Shown here: positions 26,431 to 35,312 of the stretch, piece by piece | How the letters are laid out: every line of letters starts with the position of its first letter | Position numbering within the stretch: the first letter of the stretch is position 1 | Assembly: GCA_035695825.1 (NCBI GenBank) | Contig: DASRRH010000026.1 | Span: 434,001 to 498,000 of the forward strand | Source of the DNA: JAKEFM01 sp035695825 | Lineage (GTDB): Bacteria; Planctomycetota; UBA1135; JAKEFM01 | Length of the DNA: 64,000 bases | Reading direction: 5' to 3' | The notes under the pieces: generated by a model | What the model was told of the DNA's origin: nothing | Database searches by the model: none | The model's input: only the letters and a program-made list of their open reading frames with translations | Program-made: the position numbers and the translations under genes

Positions 26431-29400
26431 ATGCAAGTTGGCATGAAACGGGCTCTCGTCCTGCTCGTCTTCCTCCTCTCCGGGGCCGCAGGGCTGATCT
26501 ACCAGGTGGTGTGGACGCGGAAGCTCGTCTTCGTCCTCGGCGTCACCTCGCAGGCGACGGCCACCGTCCTCGCCGTGTTCATGGGAGGGCTCGCGCTCGG
26601 CTCCTGGTGGCTCGCGCGCTACGGCGACCGCGTGCGCTCGCCCGTGCGGCTCTACGGGCGGCTCGAGCTCTTGATCGCGGGCTTCGGGCTGGCGAGCCTC
26701 TGGATTCTCGACGCGCTCGTCGAGACCTACTCGGGGTGGCGTCGCGCGGGCGCGATCTCGGAGGCGACGCTCCCCGTCGTGCGCGTGGTCTTCGCCGGCC
26801 TCGCCCTCCTCGCGCCGACGACGCTCATGGGGGCGACGCTCCCCGTCCTCCTGCGCGGTCTCTCGCGCGGCGAGGGGAGGCTCGCGCGCGACGCGGGGCT
26901 CCTCTACGCGGTCAACACGCTCGGGGCCGTGCTCGGCACGCTCGCGACGGCCTGGTACTTGGTCCAGACCTTCGGCCTGCGGCAGACGGCGGCGATCGCG
27001 GCAGGGCTGAACGTCCTCGCGGGCCTCGGGGCGCTCGCGCTCGGCGAGAGCCGCGCCGAACGGTCCGCGGCGGCGAGGGGGGCCCATCGCGCAGCGCTCG
27101 ATCCGAGGATCGGGCGCGCCGTGCTCCTCGCCTTCGGCCTGTCGGGGGCGTTCGCCCTCGCCTACGAGGTTCTCTGGACGCGATCCCTCATCTACGTGCT
27201 CGGCCAGAACTCGGTCTACGCCTTCAGCACGATGCTCGCCTCCTTCCTGATCGGAATCGTGCTCGGGAGCCTGGCGGCGGCCTGGCTCGCCGATCGCGCG
27301 CGCGATCGGGTCGGCGCGCTGGGGCTCGTCATCGCGCTCGTCGGCGCGAGCGCGCTCGCGACGATCCCGATGATGCAGGGGCTCGCCTCGGGCCGCCGCT
27401 CGTCGCCGGAGGGGGGGTGGCTCGGGATCCCGGCAAAGGACTTCCTGGAGTGCCTCGCCGTGCTGATCGTGCCGACCACGCTCTCCGGCTCGACCTTCGC
27501 GATCGTCGCCCGCCTCTTCGCCCGCGAGCCCGCCCGGCTCGGCGCCGACGTCGGCCGCGCCTACGCGGCGAACACCCTCGGGGCGATCCTCGGCGCCCTC
27601 GCCGGGGGCTTCGTCGTGCTCCCGGTTCTCGGCCTCTGGAAGGGCCTCCTCGCCCTGGGAACGCTCCAGGTGCTCGTGGGCCTGTGGCTCGCCACACGGC
27701 CGCGCCCGGAGGGGACCGGGCGGGGCATCGCGGCCCTCGCCGGATCCCTCGCCCTGGTGGCGGCGATCGCGGCGCTGGCTTCCGAAGGACCCACCCGGAA
27801 GGCACTCGTCCGCGGGGACGCGACCCTCCTCTACTACGGCGACGGGCCCGAGTCCTCGGTCGCGGTCCTCGAGTCGAAGGAGAGCGGCGAGCGCAGCCTG
27901 GTCGTCGACGGGGACGAGCAGTCCGGAACCGGGACGCGCATGCAGATCCACCTCCGGCTCCTCGGACACCTCCCCGCCTTCTTCCACCCCGCCCCGAGGA
28001 AAGGGCTCGTCGTCGGCCTCGGCGCGGGGGTCACGACCGGGTGCCTGCTCCAACACCCGCTCGATCGCGTCGACCAGATCGAGCTCTCGAAGAACGTGAT
28101 CGCGGCCTCGCCGCTCTTCGCGCGGTTCAACCACGATCCGCTGAACGATCCGAAGCTGCGCCTCGTGCGCGACGACGGGCGGAACTTCCTCCTCTCGACC
28201 GGCGAGACCTACGACGTCATCACCTGCGACCCGTTCGACGCCGACGACGCCGGCGTGACGAGCCTCTACTGCCGCGAGTACTACGAGCTCGTGCGCTCGC
28301 GCCTGAACCCGGGCGGGCTCGCCTGCCAGTGGATCACGGAGCACTACGATCCGGAGGAGACGAAGCTCCTCGTCCGCACGTTCCAGTCGGTCTTCCCGCA
28401 TGCTTCGATCTGGTTCGCGGACTTCACGCTGGTCGTGGTCGGATCCGTCGAGCCCCCGTCGGTGACGCTCGCCGACCTGCGTCGGCGCTTCGAGGATCCC
28501 AAGGTGAAGGCCAGCCTGGAGGGGATCGGCATCGACGGCGCGGAGACGCTGCTCTCCCTGCTCCTCGCCGGACCGCGGTCCCTTCGCGCGTTCCTCGGCG
28601 AGGGCCCGGTCAACACGGACGACCTCCCTCTGATCGAGTACCTCGGCCCGCGGGAAGACCCCGACGCGAGCGGCGCCGAGGACCTCTGGAGGCCGCTCCT
28701 CGCGCTGCGACGCGACGCCCCTGCTGAATGGATGCCGACCTGGACCGAGCGCGACGAGCGGGACTTCGCGCCGTGCCGGGAGGTGATGGACCTCGTCCAT
28801 CGGCGCGACGCGCTCGAGCGCGAGATGTGGGAGCTCGACGACGGAGCCGGCCCTCCCTCGGACGGGGACCCGCACGGGGAGCGCCGGGCCCGGGAGCTCG
28901 AGACGGCCCGGGCGGAGGAGGGGATGGAACGAGCGGCGCTCGACGCGACCTGGGAGATCCTCGCCTGCGACGCGCCGCGCCTTTTCCACGTGCTCGCCGG
29001 CGTCGAGGTCGAGCGTCCCGCGTCCGGCACGACGCCCGCGTCGCTCGACCGCTTCGCCTCCGCCCTCGCGCTCGGCCTCGCGGACTTCCACGCCGGTCGC
29101 TACTCCTCCGCGCGTGCGCGTTTCCGCGCCGCGTCGGCCGCCGTGCCCGGGATGCTCCGCGCCGACCTCCTCGCCGCGGCCTGCGACGACCTCTCGGGCG
29201 CCTCGCTCGACGCCGCGCGCGCCCTGCTCGCGGTCGACCTCTCACGCGTCGGGGGCCCCTCGGAGCTCCGCTGGTTCGCGCGTCGGATGATCGCGCAGAC
29301 CTTCCGGCGACTGGAGGCCGAGCCGGAGGGGTCGATCTCCATCGGCGAGGAGCTCGCGAGCCTCCTCCCGCCGGAATCGGAACGCCCGGAGCGGCCGGCT

Positions 29401-29565
29401 CCCCGCGAATGGTGGATGCCGAGGGACGACGGCGAGCGCCACCCGCGGCCCGACGGCGCCGCGCGGCGTGATCCCGACGCCTGGCGGCTGTGGTGGCGAA
29501 GCGCGCGGTTCGAACTCGAGGGCCGCGAGGGCCGCTTCGCCTGGCGGCGCGAGGAGGGACGATGA
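26431..29565 (+). CDS. Fused MFS-type membrane protein / spermidine synthase-like protein with C-terminal extension
   Basis: A 1044-residue protein in three parts. Residues 1 to about 440 carry many membrane helices with the paired signatures GAAGLIYQVVWTRKLVFVLG and LSGAFALAYEVLWTRSLIYV, GATLPVLLRGL, and AVNTLGAVLGTLATAW. Residues ~460-700 form a spermidine-synthase-like Rossmann domain (LVVGLGAGVTTGCLLQ, VDQIELSKNVI, DVITCDPFDADDAG). About 300 further residues are helical with charged repeats. This fused family is common, but its substrate is not established, and the usual polyamine-binding residues are not obvious. The start is ATG 26431, or ATG 26443 just downstream. Confidence 0.82.
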   Translation: MQVGMKRALVLLVFLLSGAAGLIYQVVWTRKLVFVLGVTSQATATVLAVFMGGLALGSWWLARYGDRVRSPVRLYGRLELLIAGFGLASLWILDALVETYSGWRRAGAISEATLPVVRVVFAGLALLAPTTLMGATLPVLLRGLSRGEGRLARDAGLLYAVNTLGAVLGTLATAWYLVQTFGLRQTAAIAAGLNVLAGLGALALGESRAERSAAARGAHRAALDPRIGRAVLLAFGLSGAFALAYEVLWTRSLIYVLGQNSVYAFSTMLASFLIGIVLGSLAAAWLADRARDRVGALGLVIALVGASALATIPMMQGLASGRRSSPEGGWLGIPAKDFLECLAVLIVPTTLSGSTFAIVARLFAREPARLGADVGRAYAANTLGAILGALAGGFVVLPVLGLWKGLLALGTLQVLVGLWLATRPRPEGTGRGIAALAGSLALVAAIAALASEGPTRKALVRGDATLLYYGDGPESSVAVLESKESGERSLVVDGDEQSGTGTRMQIHLRLLGHLPAFFHPAPRKGLVVGLGAGVTTGCLLQHPLDRVDQIELSKNVIAASPLFARFNHDPLNDPKLRLVRDDGRNFLLSTGETYDVITCDPFDADDAGVTSLYCREYYELVRSRLNPGGLACQWITEHYDPEETKLLVRTFQSVFPHASIWFADFTLVVVGSVEPPSVTLADLRRRFEDPKVKASLEGIGIDGAETLLSLLLAGPRSLRAFLGEGPVNTDDLPLIEYLGPREDPDASGAEDLWRPLLALRRDAPAEWMPTWTERDERDFAPCREVMDLVHRRDALEREMWELDDGAGPPSDGDPHGERRARELETARAEEGMERAALDATWEILACDAPRLFHVLAGVEVERPASGTTPASLDRFASALALGLADFHAGRYSSARARFRAASAAVPGMLRADLLAAACDDLSGASLDAARALLAVDLSRVGGPSELRWFARRMIAQTFRRLEAEPEGSISIGEELASLLPPESERPERPAPREWWMPRDDGERHPRPDGAARRDPDAWRLWWRSARFELEGREGRFAWRREEGR

Positions 29566-29728
29566 GCGTCCGCGGACCCGGACCTCGGACGCGGGGGCTT
29601 GTCGATCCCGTGCAGGGGCGGCTAATCTAGTCTCCGTTCGGGGTGATGGGCTCTGCGCGGCGCGGAGTGCACCCTGCAGGCGCCTTCGACTCTCCGATTC
29701 GGTCCCCGGCCCTCTTCCTGTCCCCGCC

Positions 29729-30550
29729 ATGCCCAACCGGCTCCGCGCTCTCGCCGTCCTCTTCGTTCCCGCCGTCCTCGCCTCCGCGATCCACGCGCAG
29801 GCCACCTGCGGCGCCTTCTCCGTCTCGATCTCGCCGAATCCGGCGCCGTTCGGCCAGCCCGTGACGGTGACGCTGACGAACACCTCGGGCTCGACCGCCC
29901 TCCTCGTCGCCGGGTGCGCGTTCCAGTCCGTCTCCCAGGGTGCGAGCTCGGTCTTCAACCCGCTCTGCCTGCCGTTCGCGATGCCGGTCCCTCCGGCGGG
30001 GCAGGTCTCGCAGACCTGGGACCAGAAGGCGAACTGCGGCCAGCAGGTCGACCCCGGCCTCTACTCGGTCGAGGTCTACCCCCTCGGCGGAAGCCTCTGC
30101 TCCTTCCCCCTGACGATCTCCCCCTGTCCCGTCGGGGCGACCTCGACCTTCGGCACGGGCTGCGGTCCCGGGGCGCCCTTCACCTACTGCAACGGCACTC
30201 CCAAGCTCACGATCGACGGCTGCCCGCAGATCGGGTCGACCTTCAACCTTCGCCTCTCGAACGGGGAGATCGCGTTCCCCGGCGCGATCGCCCTCGGCGT
30301 GAGCAACACCTCCTGGCTCGGAGTCCCGCTCCCGATCGGCATCGGCGGCTGCTGCGGGGGGTGCTCGATCCTGATCGCGCCCGAGATCTTCCTCGTCGGA
30401 ACGACGAACGCGATCGGGCTCCTGTCGGTCCCGATCACGATTCCGAACAACCCCTCCTTCGTCGGCGCGACCGTCTACGCGCAGGGAGGGACGGCGGCCG
30501 TGTCCAGCAACGTGTTCCTCTCGCACGGCCTCGCCGTCACGATCGGCTGA
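29729..30550 (+). CDS. Secreted protein with the shared planctomycetal C-terminal domain
   Basis: This 273-residue protein has a signal peptide (1-22, ending SAIHAQ), an immunoglobulin-like region with TCGAFSVSISPNPAPFGQPV and VTVTLTNTSGS (about 25-130), and a C-terminal domain. That domain begins TFGTGCGPGAPFTYCNGTPK and contains PQIGSTFNLRL and ATVYAQGGTAA, ending LAVTIG. Several cysteines in CCGGCS-type clusters suggest disulfides. It has no recognisable enzyme motif. The same C-terminal layout is found in at least three other secreted proteins in the window. Confidence 0.7.
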   Translation: MPNRLRALAVLFVPAVLASAIHAQATCGAFSVSISPNPAPFGQPVTVTLTNTSGSTALLVAGCAFQSVSQGASSVFNPLCLPFAMPVPPAGQVSQTWDQKANCGQQVDPGLYSVEVYPLGGSLCSFPLTISPCPVGATSTFGTGCGPGAPFTYCNGTPKLTIDGCPQIGSTFNLRLSNGEIAFPGAIALGVSNTSWLGVPLPIGIGGCCGGCSILIAPEIFLVGTTNAIGLLSVPITIPNNPSFVGATVYAQGGTAAVSSNVFLSHGLAVTIG

Positions 30551-30580
30551 CCTGGATCGCCGCGGGAAGCGCGCCGCGAC

Positions 30581-30596
30581 CCGTCCCACGGGACGG
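30581..30596. terminator. Hairpin between convergent genes
   Basis: CCGTCC/GGACGG with a four-base loop lies between the stops at 30550 (plus) and 30613 (minus). There is no T tract. A terminator role is suggested only by position. Confidence 0.35.
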
Positions 30597-30612
30597 CGCT
30601 CGTCCCTCGCGC

Positions 30613-31899
30613 CTAGCCGTCGCGGCGGACGACCTCGCCCCCCTTCATGACGAAGACGACCCGCTCGAGGGCCGAGACGTCGGCGAGAGGGTTCCCGCGC
30701 ACGGCGATCGCGTCGGCGAGCTTCCCCGGCTCGAGGGCGCCGATCCGGTCCTCCCAGCCGAGGAGCTCCGCCGCCGTCGTCGTCGCGGCGCGCAGGGCTT
30801 CCGCGGGCGGGAGGCCCCCCTCGACGAGCGCGCGGAACTCGCGCGCGTTCAGGCCGTGGGGAAAGACGGTCGCGTCCGTCCCGAAGGCGATCCTCACCTT
30901 CTCGCCGATCGCGAGGGCGAGGCTCTCGCGAGCCCGGGCTCGGGCCGTCCGCAACGCCTGGAGGCGAGCCTCCGGCGCCGCGGCCCGCTCGGCCCTCTCG
31001 AGGAGCCAGTCGATCCGGTAGAGCGTCGGCAGGAGGAAGACCCGGCGCCGGGCGAGGAGGGCCGCGCCCTCCGCGTCGAGGAATCCTCCATGCTCGATCG
31101 AGTCCACGCCGGCCTGGACGGCGTTCCGGACGGCGACCGGCCCCTGCGCGTGCGCGGCGACCTTCCGTCCGGCGGCGTGCGCCACCTCGACGACGCGCCG
31201 GATCAGGGCCTCGCTGCACTCGCACGCCTCGCGGTCGGCCGGAGCCGGCACGACTCCGCCGCCCGCGCAGACCTTGATCGCCTCCGCCCCGGCCGCGATC
31301 AGCTCCCGCGTCCTCGCCGCGGCCTCCTCCGGATCGCCCGCCGCGCCTTCCCCTGCGAAGACCTGGTCGCAGACCCCGCCGCGCGGGCCGATCCCGGCGA
31401 CGGCAACCTGCATGCGAGGCCCGGGGATCTCGCCCGCGTCGATGGCGCGCTTGAGGGCGACGTCCGCGCGAGCCATGGAACCGAGGTTGCGCACCGTCGT
31501 GAATCCGGCGAGGAGCGTCGCGCGCGCCTCCGCGGCACCCGGGAGAGGACCCCCCTCCGGCGCCGGGCCCCAGGCGAGGTGCGTGTGGGCGTCGATCAGG
31601 CCCGGCAACAGGACCGCGGAGCCCAGATCGACCGTCGGGAGCCCCCAGCCGATCTCGACCTCGGTCGCCCGTCCCGCCGCGACGATCCGATCGCCTCGAA
31701 CCCGCACGACGGCGTCCGCGACGAGCGCCCCCGTCCGGACGGAGACCATTCCCGCGGCGCGGATCGCCCATTCGCGGGGTTCCGCCGTCCCTCGCTCGCG
31801 CTCCTGGCGCCCCGAGCGGGTCGCGGCGCAGAGCGCGAGGAGGAAGCCGGCGACCAGGAGCGCCTGCTTCTCCGGTCTTCCGTCGGGCGGAGTCTTCAC
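30613..31899 (-). CDS. Exported metal-dependent amidohydrolase
   Basis: A 428-residue amidohydrolase-superfamily protein with a lipoprotein-like leader (LLVAGFLLALC). The metal and catalytic motifs are in order: LPGLIDAHTHLAW (HxH), a likely carboxylated lysine in EAIKVCAGGG, VAAHAQG, SIEHGGF, and FGTDATVFPHG with the catalytic Asp. It ends with the usual GALEPGKLADAIAVRGNPL beta-sandwich segment. This is close to the imidazolonepropionase/prolidase-like group that cleaves dipeptides or cyclic amides; the true substrate is unknown. The GTG at 31899 follows a CAGGTC ribosome site. Confidence 0.85.
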   Translation of the reverse strand: MKTPPDGRPEKQALLVAGFLLALCAATRSGRQERERGTAEPREWAIRAAGMVSVRTGALVADAVVRVRGDRIVAAGRATEVEIGWGLPTVDLGSAVLLPGLIDAHTHLAWGPAPEGGPLPGAAEARATLLAGFTTVRNLGSMARADVALKRAIDAGEIPGPRMQVAVAGIGPRGGVCDQVFAGEGAAGDPEEAAARTRELIAAGAEAIKVCAGGGVVPAPADREACECSEALIRRVVEVAHAAGRKVAAHAQGPVAVRNAVQAGVDSIEHGGFLDAEGAALLARRRVFLLPTLYRIDWLLERAERAAAPEARLQALRTARARARESLALAIGEKVRIAFGTDATVFPHGLNAREFRALVEGGLPPAEALRAATTTAAELLGWEDRIGALEPGKLADAIAVRGNPLADVSALERVVFVMKGGEVVRRDG

Positions 31900-31975
31900 G
31901 AGACCTGAAACCAGGCCGGGGGAGGCGCAGCGGATTATCCGCGACGCAGGGGAGCGGGAGGGTCCGCGGACCTCC

Positions 31976-32005
31976 TTGCCCCGTCCCGTCCGCCACACTT
32001 ACCAT
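31976..32005 (+). promoter_or_regulatory. Possible promoter of the 151-residue secreted protein
   Basis: TTGCCC (31976-31981) and TACCAT (32000-32005) are 18 bases apart and about 30 bases before ATG 32035. The match is moderate. Confidence 0.35.
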
Positions 32006-32034
32006 CCCGCCGCGCACCGACCGAGGAAGAGAAC

Positions 32035-32490
32035 ATGACACGAGGGCAAGGGGCGATCGTCGCGGTCCTGCTTCTCGCCGTCCCGGGCGGCACGCTCGCG
32101 CCCGCCATGCGGGGAACGCCGAGCGGAACCCCCGACGTCGCGGGAACCTGGACGGGAACGCTGAAAGGGAAGGGCTTCGACCAGACGGGGCTGTTCCTGA
32201 ACGCTTCCTTCAAGGACTTGGTCACGCTCAGCGTGACGCAGACCGGCTCGACCCTCGGGATCACGGTGATCGGGGATCAGACGCTCGAAGGGGTGAGCCT
32301 GACCGGAGAGATCGGCAACGGGACCTTCTGGGTTTCGGGAGTCCGGGCGGGATCGGGACTGCCGACCCTCCTCAGCGGACATGTGAACCTCGCCGGAACT
32401 TCGATGAAGGCGGCCGGGGTGACCCTCTCCGCGGACCCGCTCCTCTACGAGGTCGTCGAGCTGAAGCTCAAGGCGAAGAAGATCCTCTAG
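32035..32490 (+). CDS. Small secreted protein of unknown function
   Basis: This 151-residue protein has a signal peptide (about 1-22) and a beta-strand-rich body. The body contains DVAGTWTGTLKGKGFDQTG, TLSVTQTGSTLGITVIG and SGVRAGSGLPTLLSGHV, the layout of a small beta-barrel or lipocalin-like fold. It ends in a lysine-rich strand LKLKAKKIL. The ribosome site GAGGAAGAG stands directly before the ATG. I do not recognise a family, and no operon partner is evident. Confidence 0.68.
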   Translation: MTRGQGAIVAVLLLAVPGGTLAPAMRGTPSGTPDVAGTWTGTLKGKGFDQTGLFLNASFKDLVTLSVTQTGSTLGITVIGDQTLEGVSLTGEIGNGTFWVSGVRAGSGLPTLLSGHVNLAGTSMKAAGVTLSADPLLYEVVELKLKAKKIL

Positions 32491-32573
32491 CCGGTCTTCT
32501 CGCCCGCGGAGCCTCCCCTCCGGGCGGCCGTGCGGGAGAGCGCCGGTTAGAGTGGTGCGGGCCTTGCCAAGCG

Positions 32574-34298
32574 GTGTTCGCGCTCCCCAGTCACCGTCCG
32601 ATCCGGAACCGACGCGTCCTCCTGGCGACGACGGCGGCAGCCGGGCTCGTCGCCGGCGCTCGAAGCCAGGGCTACCCCGCCTGGGAGACCTCGGGTTCGA
32701 CTGCGAGCGCAGGGCTCGGGACGTCGGTCGCCGCGACCGGGGATGTCGATGGGGACGGACTCACCGACCTCCTGGCGGGCGCCCCGGGAGACGCGCCCTT
32801 CGGGCAGGCGTACGTTCTCTCCGGAGCGAACGGCGCCCCTCTCTTTTCCCTCGCGGGCACGCTGGCGAACTTCGGGGCTGCGGCGGCGGGCGTAGGGGAC
32901 ACCGACGGCGACGGAGTGCGGGACCTCTTGGTTGGCGAGCCCTACGCGGCGAACGGCGCGGGACGCGCGACTCTCTTCTCGGGCGCGAGCGGCCTCCCCC
33001 GCCTGGCCTTCTCGGGGAGCGGCGCAGGCGAACAGCTCGGGGCCTCGGTCGCGGGAGTCGGCGACCAGAACGGCGACGGGTACGCCGATGTCCTCATCGG
33101 AAGGCCCGGGGGGAGCCCCCCCTACCCTGGCCAGGCGACGGTCTACTCGGGCCTCGACGGCTCGGTCCTGCTCACGCTCCTCGGAGTGTGGGGCGGGGAG
33201 CAGTTCGGCCGCGCCGTCTCCGAGGTCGGCGACGTCGACGGCGACGGCATTCCGGAGGTGATCGTCGGGGCGCCCTACGCGATCCTGCCAGGCCCGGTCG
33301 TCGTCGCCGGGCAGGCGCGGGTCTTCTCTGGAGGGAGCGGGACGCTCCTCTACACGGTGAGCGGGGGAGGAGTCTCCGACCTCTTCGGGTCTTCCGTGGC
33401 GGGCCCGCTCGACGCGAGCGGCGACGGCGTGCCCGACTTCCTCGTCGGTGCGCCTCAGGGGCCATCCTTCCTCGGCTTTGCCGTCGGACCCGGTTATGCG
33501 GTCCTCTACTCGGGTGCGAACGCAGCACCTCTGCTCACCCTAGCCGGATCGACGACGGGGGAACGTTTCGGGAAGTCGGTGGCTTGGACGGGCGACGTCG
33601 ACGGCGACGGGCTCTCCGACCTCGCGGTCGCCGCTCCCGCCGCCGATTCGAGCGCAGGCTACGTCGCCGGTAGGATGACGGTGTTCTCCGGGACGAGCGG
33701 GGCTCCGCTCCTCGACTTCCGCGGGGACCAGGCGTGGGCGTTAGCGGGCTGGGGGACGACCGGAGTCGGGGACGCGACCGGGGACGGGGTCCCCGATCTC
33801 GCCTTGGGCTCGCCGCTGTGGGATACCCCGCTTCTGTCCGATGCGGGCCGCGTCACCCTCCTCTCGGCCGTCGGTCTCCCGGCGGCCTCCACCCCGGTCG
33901 GCTCCGGCTGCGCCGGCGGCGGCGGATTCGCGCCGGGGATCGCCACCTTCGGAGGCCCGCCGGCGCCCGGCAACGCGGATTTCGGCATCTCCCTCGCGCG
34001 CGGCCTCGGCGGGAGCCTCGCCTTCCTCTTCGCCGCGACCGCGAGCGACCCGGTCGGGGCCTCGATCGGGGGATGCGGCGTCCACCTCGCGGGATCGATC
34101 CTCTTCCTTCCTCCCGCCGTGCTCCTGCCCGGGCCGCCCGGCGTGCCCGGCGCCGGCTATCGACTGAGGGGGATGGCGGTTCCCCCAGTCCCTACGCTGG
34201 TCGGGCTCGTCGTCCCGTTCGAGTGGGCGGTCGCCGACGGCGGGAGCCCGAACGGGCTCTTCACGACCACGGCCGCGCTGGCGGTCACGATCCTGTAG
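32574..34298 (+). CDS. Secreted FG-GAP (integrin-like) repeat protein
   Basis: A 574-residue exported protein. After a leader (ALLATTAAAGLVAGARSQG region) it carries about six FG-GAP repeats (residues ~40-410) with calcium-binding loops such as GDVDGDGLTDLLAGAP, GDTDGDGVRDLLVG, GDQNGDGYADVLIG and GDVDGDGIPEVIVG, which build a seven-bladed integrin-alpha-like propeller. The C-terminal ~130 residues are the domain shared with other secreted proteins here, starting VGSGCAGGGGFAPG and ending LAVTIL. The start codon is GTG. A surface adhesion or binding role is likely but not shown. Confidence 0.82.
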   Translation: MFALPSHRPIRNRRVLLATTAAAGLVAGARSQGYPAWETSGSTASAGLGTSVAATGDVDGDGLTDLLAGAPGDAPFGQAYVLSGANGAPLFSLAGTLANFGAAAAGVGDTDGDGVRDLLVGEPYAANGAGRATLFSGASGLPRLAFSGSGAGEQLGASVAGVGDQNGDGYADVLIGRPGGSPPYPGQATVYSGLDGSVLLTLLGVWGGEQFGRAVSEVGDVDGDGIPEVIVGAPYAILPGPVVVAGQARVFSGGSGTLLYTVSGGGVSDLFGSSVAGPLDASGDGVPDFLVGAPQGPSFLGFAVGPGYAVLYSGANAAPLLTLAGSTTGERFGKSVAWTGDVDGDGLSDLAVAAPAADSSAGYVAGRMTVFSGTSGAPLLDFRGDQAWALAGWGTTGVGDATGDGVPDLALGSPLWDTPLLSDAGRVTLLSAVGLPAASTPVGSGCAGGGGFAPGIATFGGPPAPGNADFGISLARGLGGSLAFLFAATASDPVGASIGGCGVHLAGSILFLPPAVLLPGPPGVPGAGYRLRGMAVPPVPTLVGLVVPFEWAVADGGSPNGLFTTTAALAVTIL

Positions 34299-34304
34299 GC
34301 CGCC

Positions 34305-35312
34305 CTATTCGAGGAGGCGCAGCCGCCCGATCGCGTCGAGGATGTGGCGGGCGTAGAGGCGGTGGCCGTTCGGATTGGCGTGGGCGTCCGAGGCGCTGTT
34401 GCGGACGCCGGTGGCACGTTCCTCCGCGGTGAAGTCGATCGACGCGTAGGGGATCCCCTGCGCCGCGCAGAACTTCTCGAGCTCGGCGAAGCGGTAGAGA
34501 TCGAGGACTGCGAAGCGCGCCCCGCGCGCGGCCGACAGGTCGCGCATCCGGACGATCCCTTCGCGCGCGAGCGCCCACCCCTTCTCGAGGTCGAGGCCGA
34601 GCGCCTTCCACTGCTCCACCGCCCCGGTCTGGGCCTCCGGCGTCGCTTGCACGAAGAGGTAGCTCAGGAGGGCGTGCGTCCGCGGGAGGAGCGGGCGCAG
34701 CTTCGCGAGCCGCTCGAGGCGGCGAATCGCGCGGCGGGCCGCCTCGGTCGCTGCCGGCCGCGTGGCGGCGCCCCCGTAGTACTCCTGCGTCGGGACGACG
34801 TCGTTGTCGACGAAGACGAGGAGGACCAAGTCGGGCTCGTACGCGAGCCCCACGTCCGCGAAGGCGGCCGCCTCCTGCGTCGTGTCGTGGAACAGGTGGC
34901 CCAGGTTCACGCACTCGTACCGTCCCCGGCGGGCGAGCGCCGCCTCGACGAGGGCGACGAAGGTGTCCTCCTCGTTCACCCCCCACCCGAAGACGACCGA
35001 GTCTCCGACGAAGAGGACGCGTTTCACGTCCGGGGGCTTCGGCTTCTGCCGCTCGGGGCCGCGCAGACCGTCGGCGTTCGTCCGGATCGACCAGCGGCGG
35101 AAGCGCAGTTCCCGGTCCGGCCGGTGCCGGAAGATCCGCGGGCTTCCCGGCAGCAGCTCGACCAGCTCGTTCTGATACCGCTCCATGTCGAACCCGTCGA
35201 GGACGCCGAAGGGGTCGAAGAGGGAGACCGCCGCCTCCACGGCGAGCGCCGCAAGGAGGAGGGCGAGGAGGAAGACCGCGAGCCGGGTCAGCGCCCGTCG
35301 GCCGCTCCTCAT
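34305..35312 (-). CDS. Membrane-anchored SGNH/GDSL hydrolase-like protein
   Basis: A 335-residue protein with one N-terminal membrane helix (about 10-30). The SGNH signatures are block I FVGDSVVFGWGVNEED, with the nucleophile Ser, and the C-terminal Asp-His pair in DAHANPNGHRLYARHI. In between lie VNLGHLFHDTTQEAAAF and LVLLVFVDNDVVPTQEYYGG. The fold hydrolyses esters or removes acyl groups, often from polysaccharides. The ATG overlaps the stop of rsmG (ATGA), so the genes are cotranscribed. The substrate is unknown. Confidence 0.78.
   Translation of the reverse strand: MRSGRRALTRLAVFLLALLLAALAVEAAVSLFDPFGVLDGFDMERYQNELVELLPGSPRIFRHRPDRELRFRRWSIRTNADGLRGPERQKPKPPDVKRVLFVGDSVVFGWGVNEEDTFVALVEAALARRGRYECVNLGHLFHDTTQEAAAFADVGLAYEPDLVLLVFVDNDVVPTQEYYGGAATRPAATEAARRAIRRLERLAKLRPLLPRTHALLSYLFVQATPEAQTGAVEQWKALGLDLEKGWALAREGIVRMRDLSAARGARFAVLDLYRFAELEKFCAAQGIPYASIDFTAEERATGVRNSASDAHANPNGHRLYARHILDAIGRLRLLE

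Noticed and set aside
26143..29091. A 982-codon minus-strand open frame
   Set aside because: It is the antisense shadow of the MFS/spermidine-synthase fusion; its composition is Glu/Arg/Gly-rich and without signatures.
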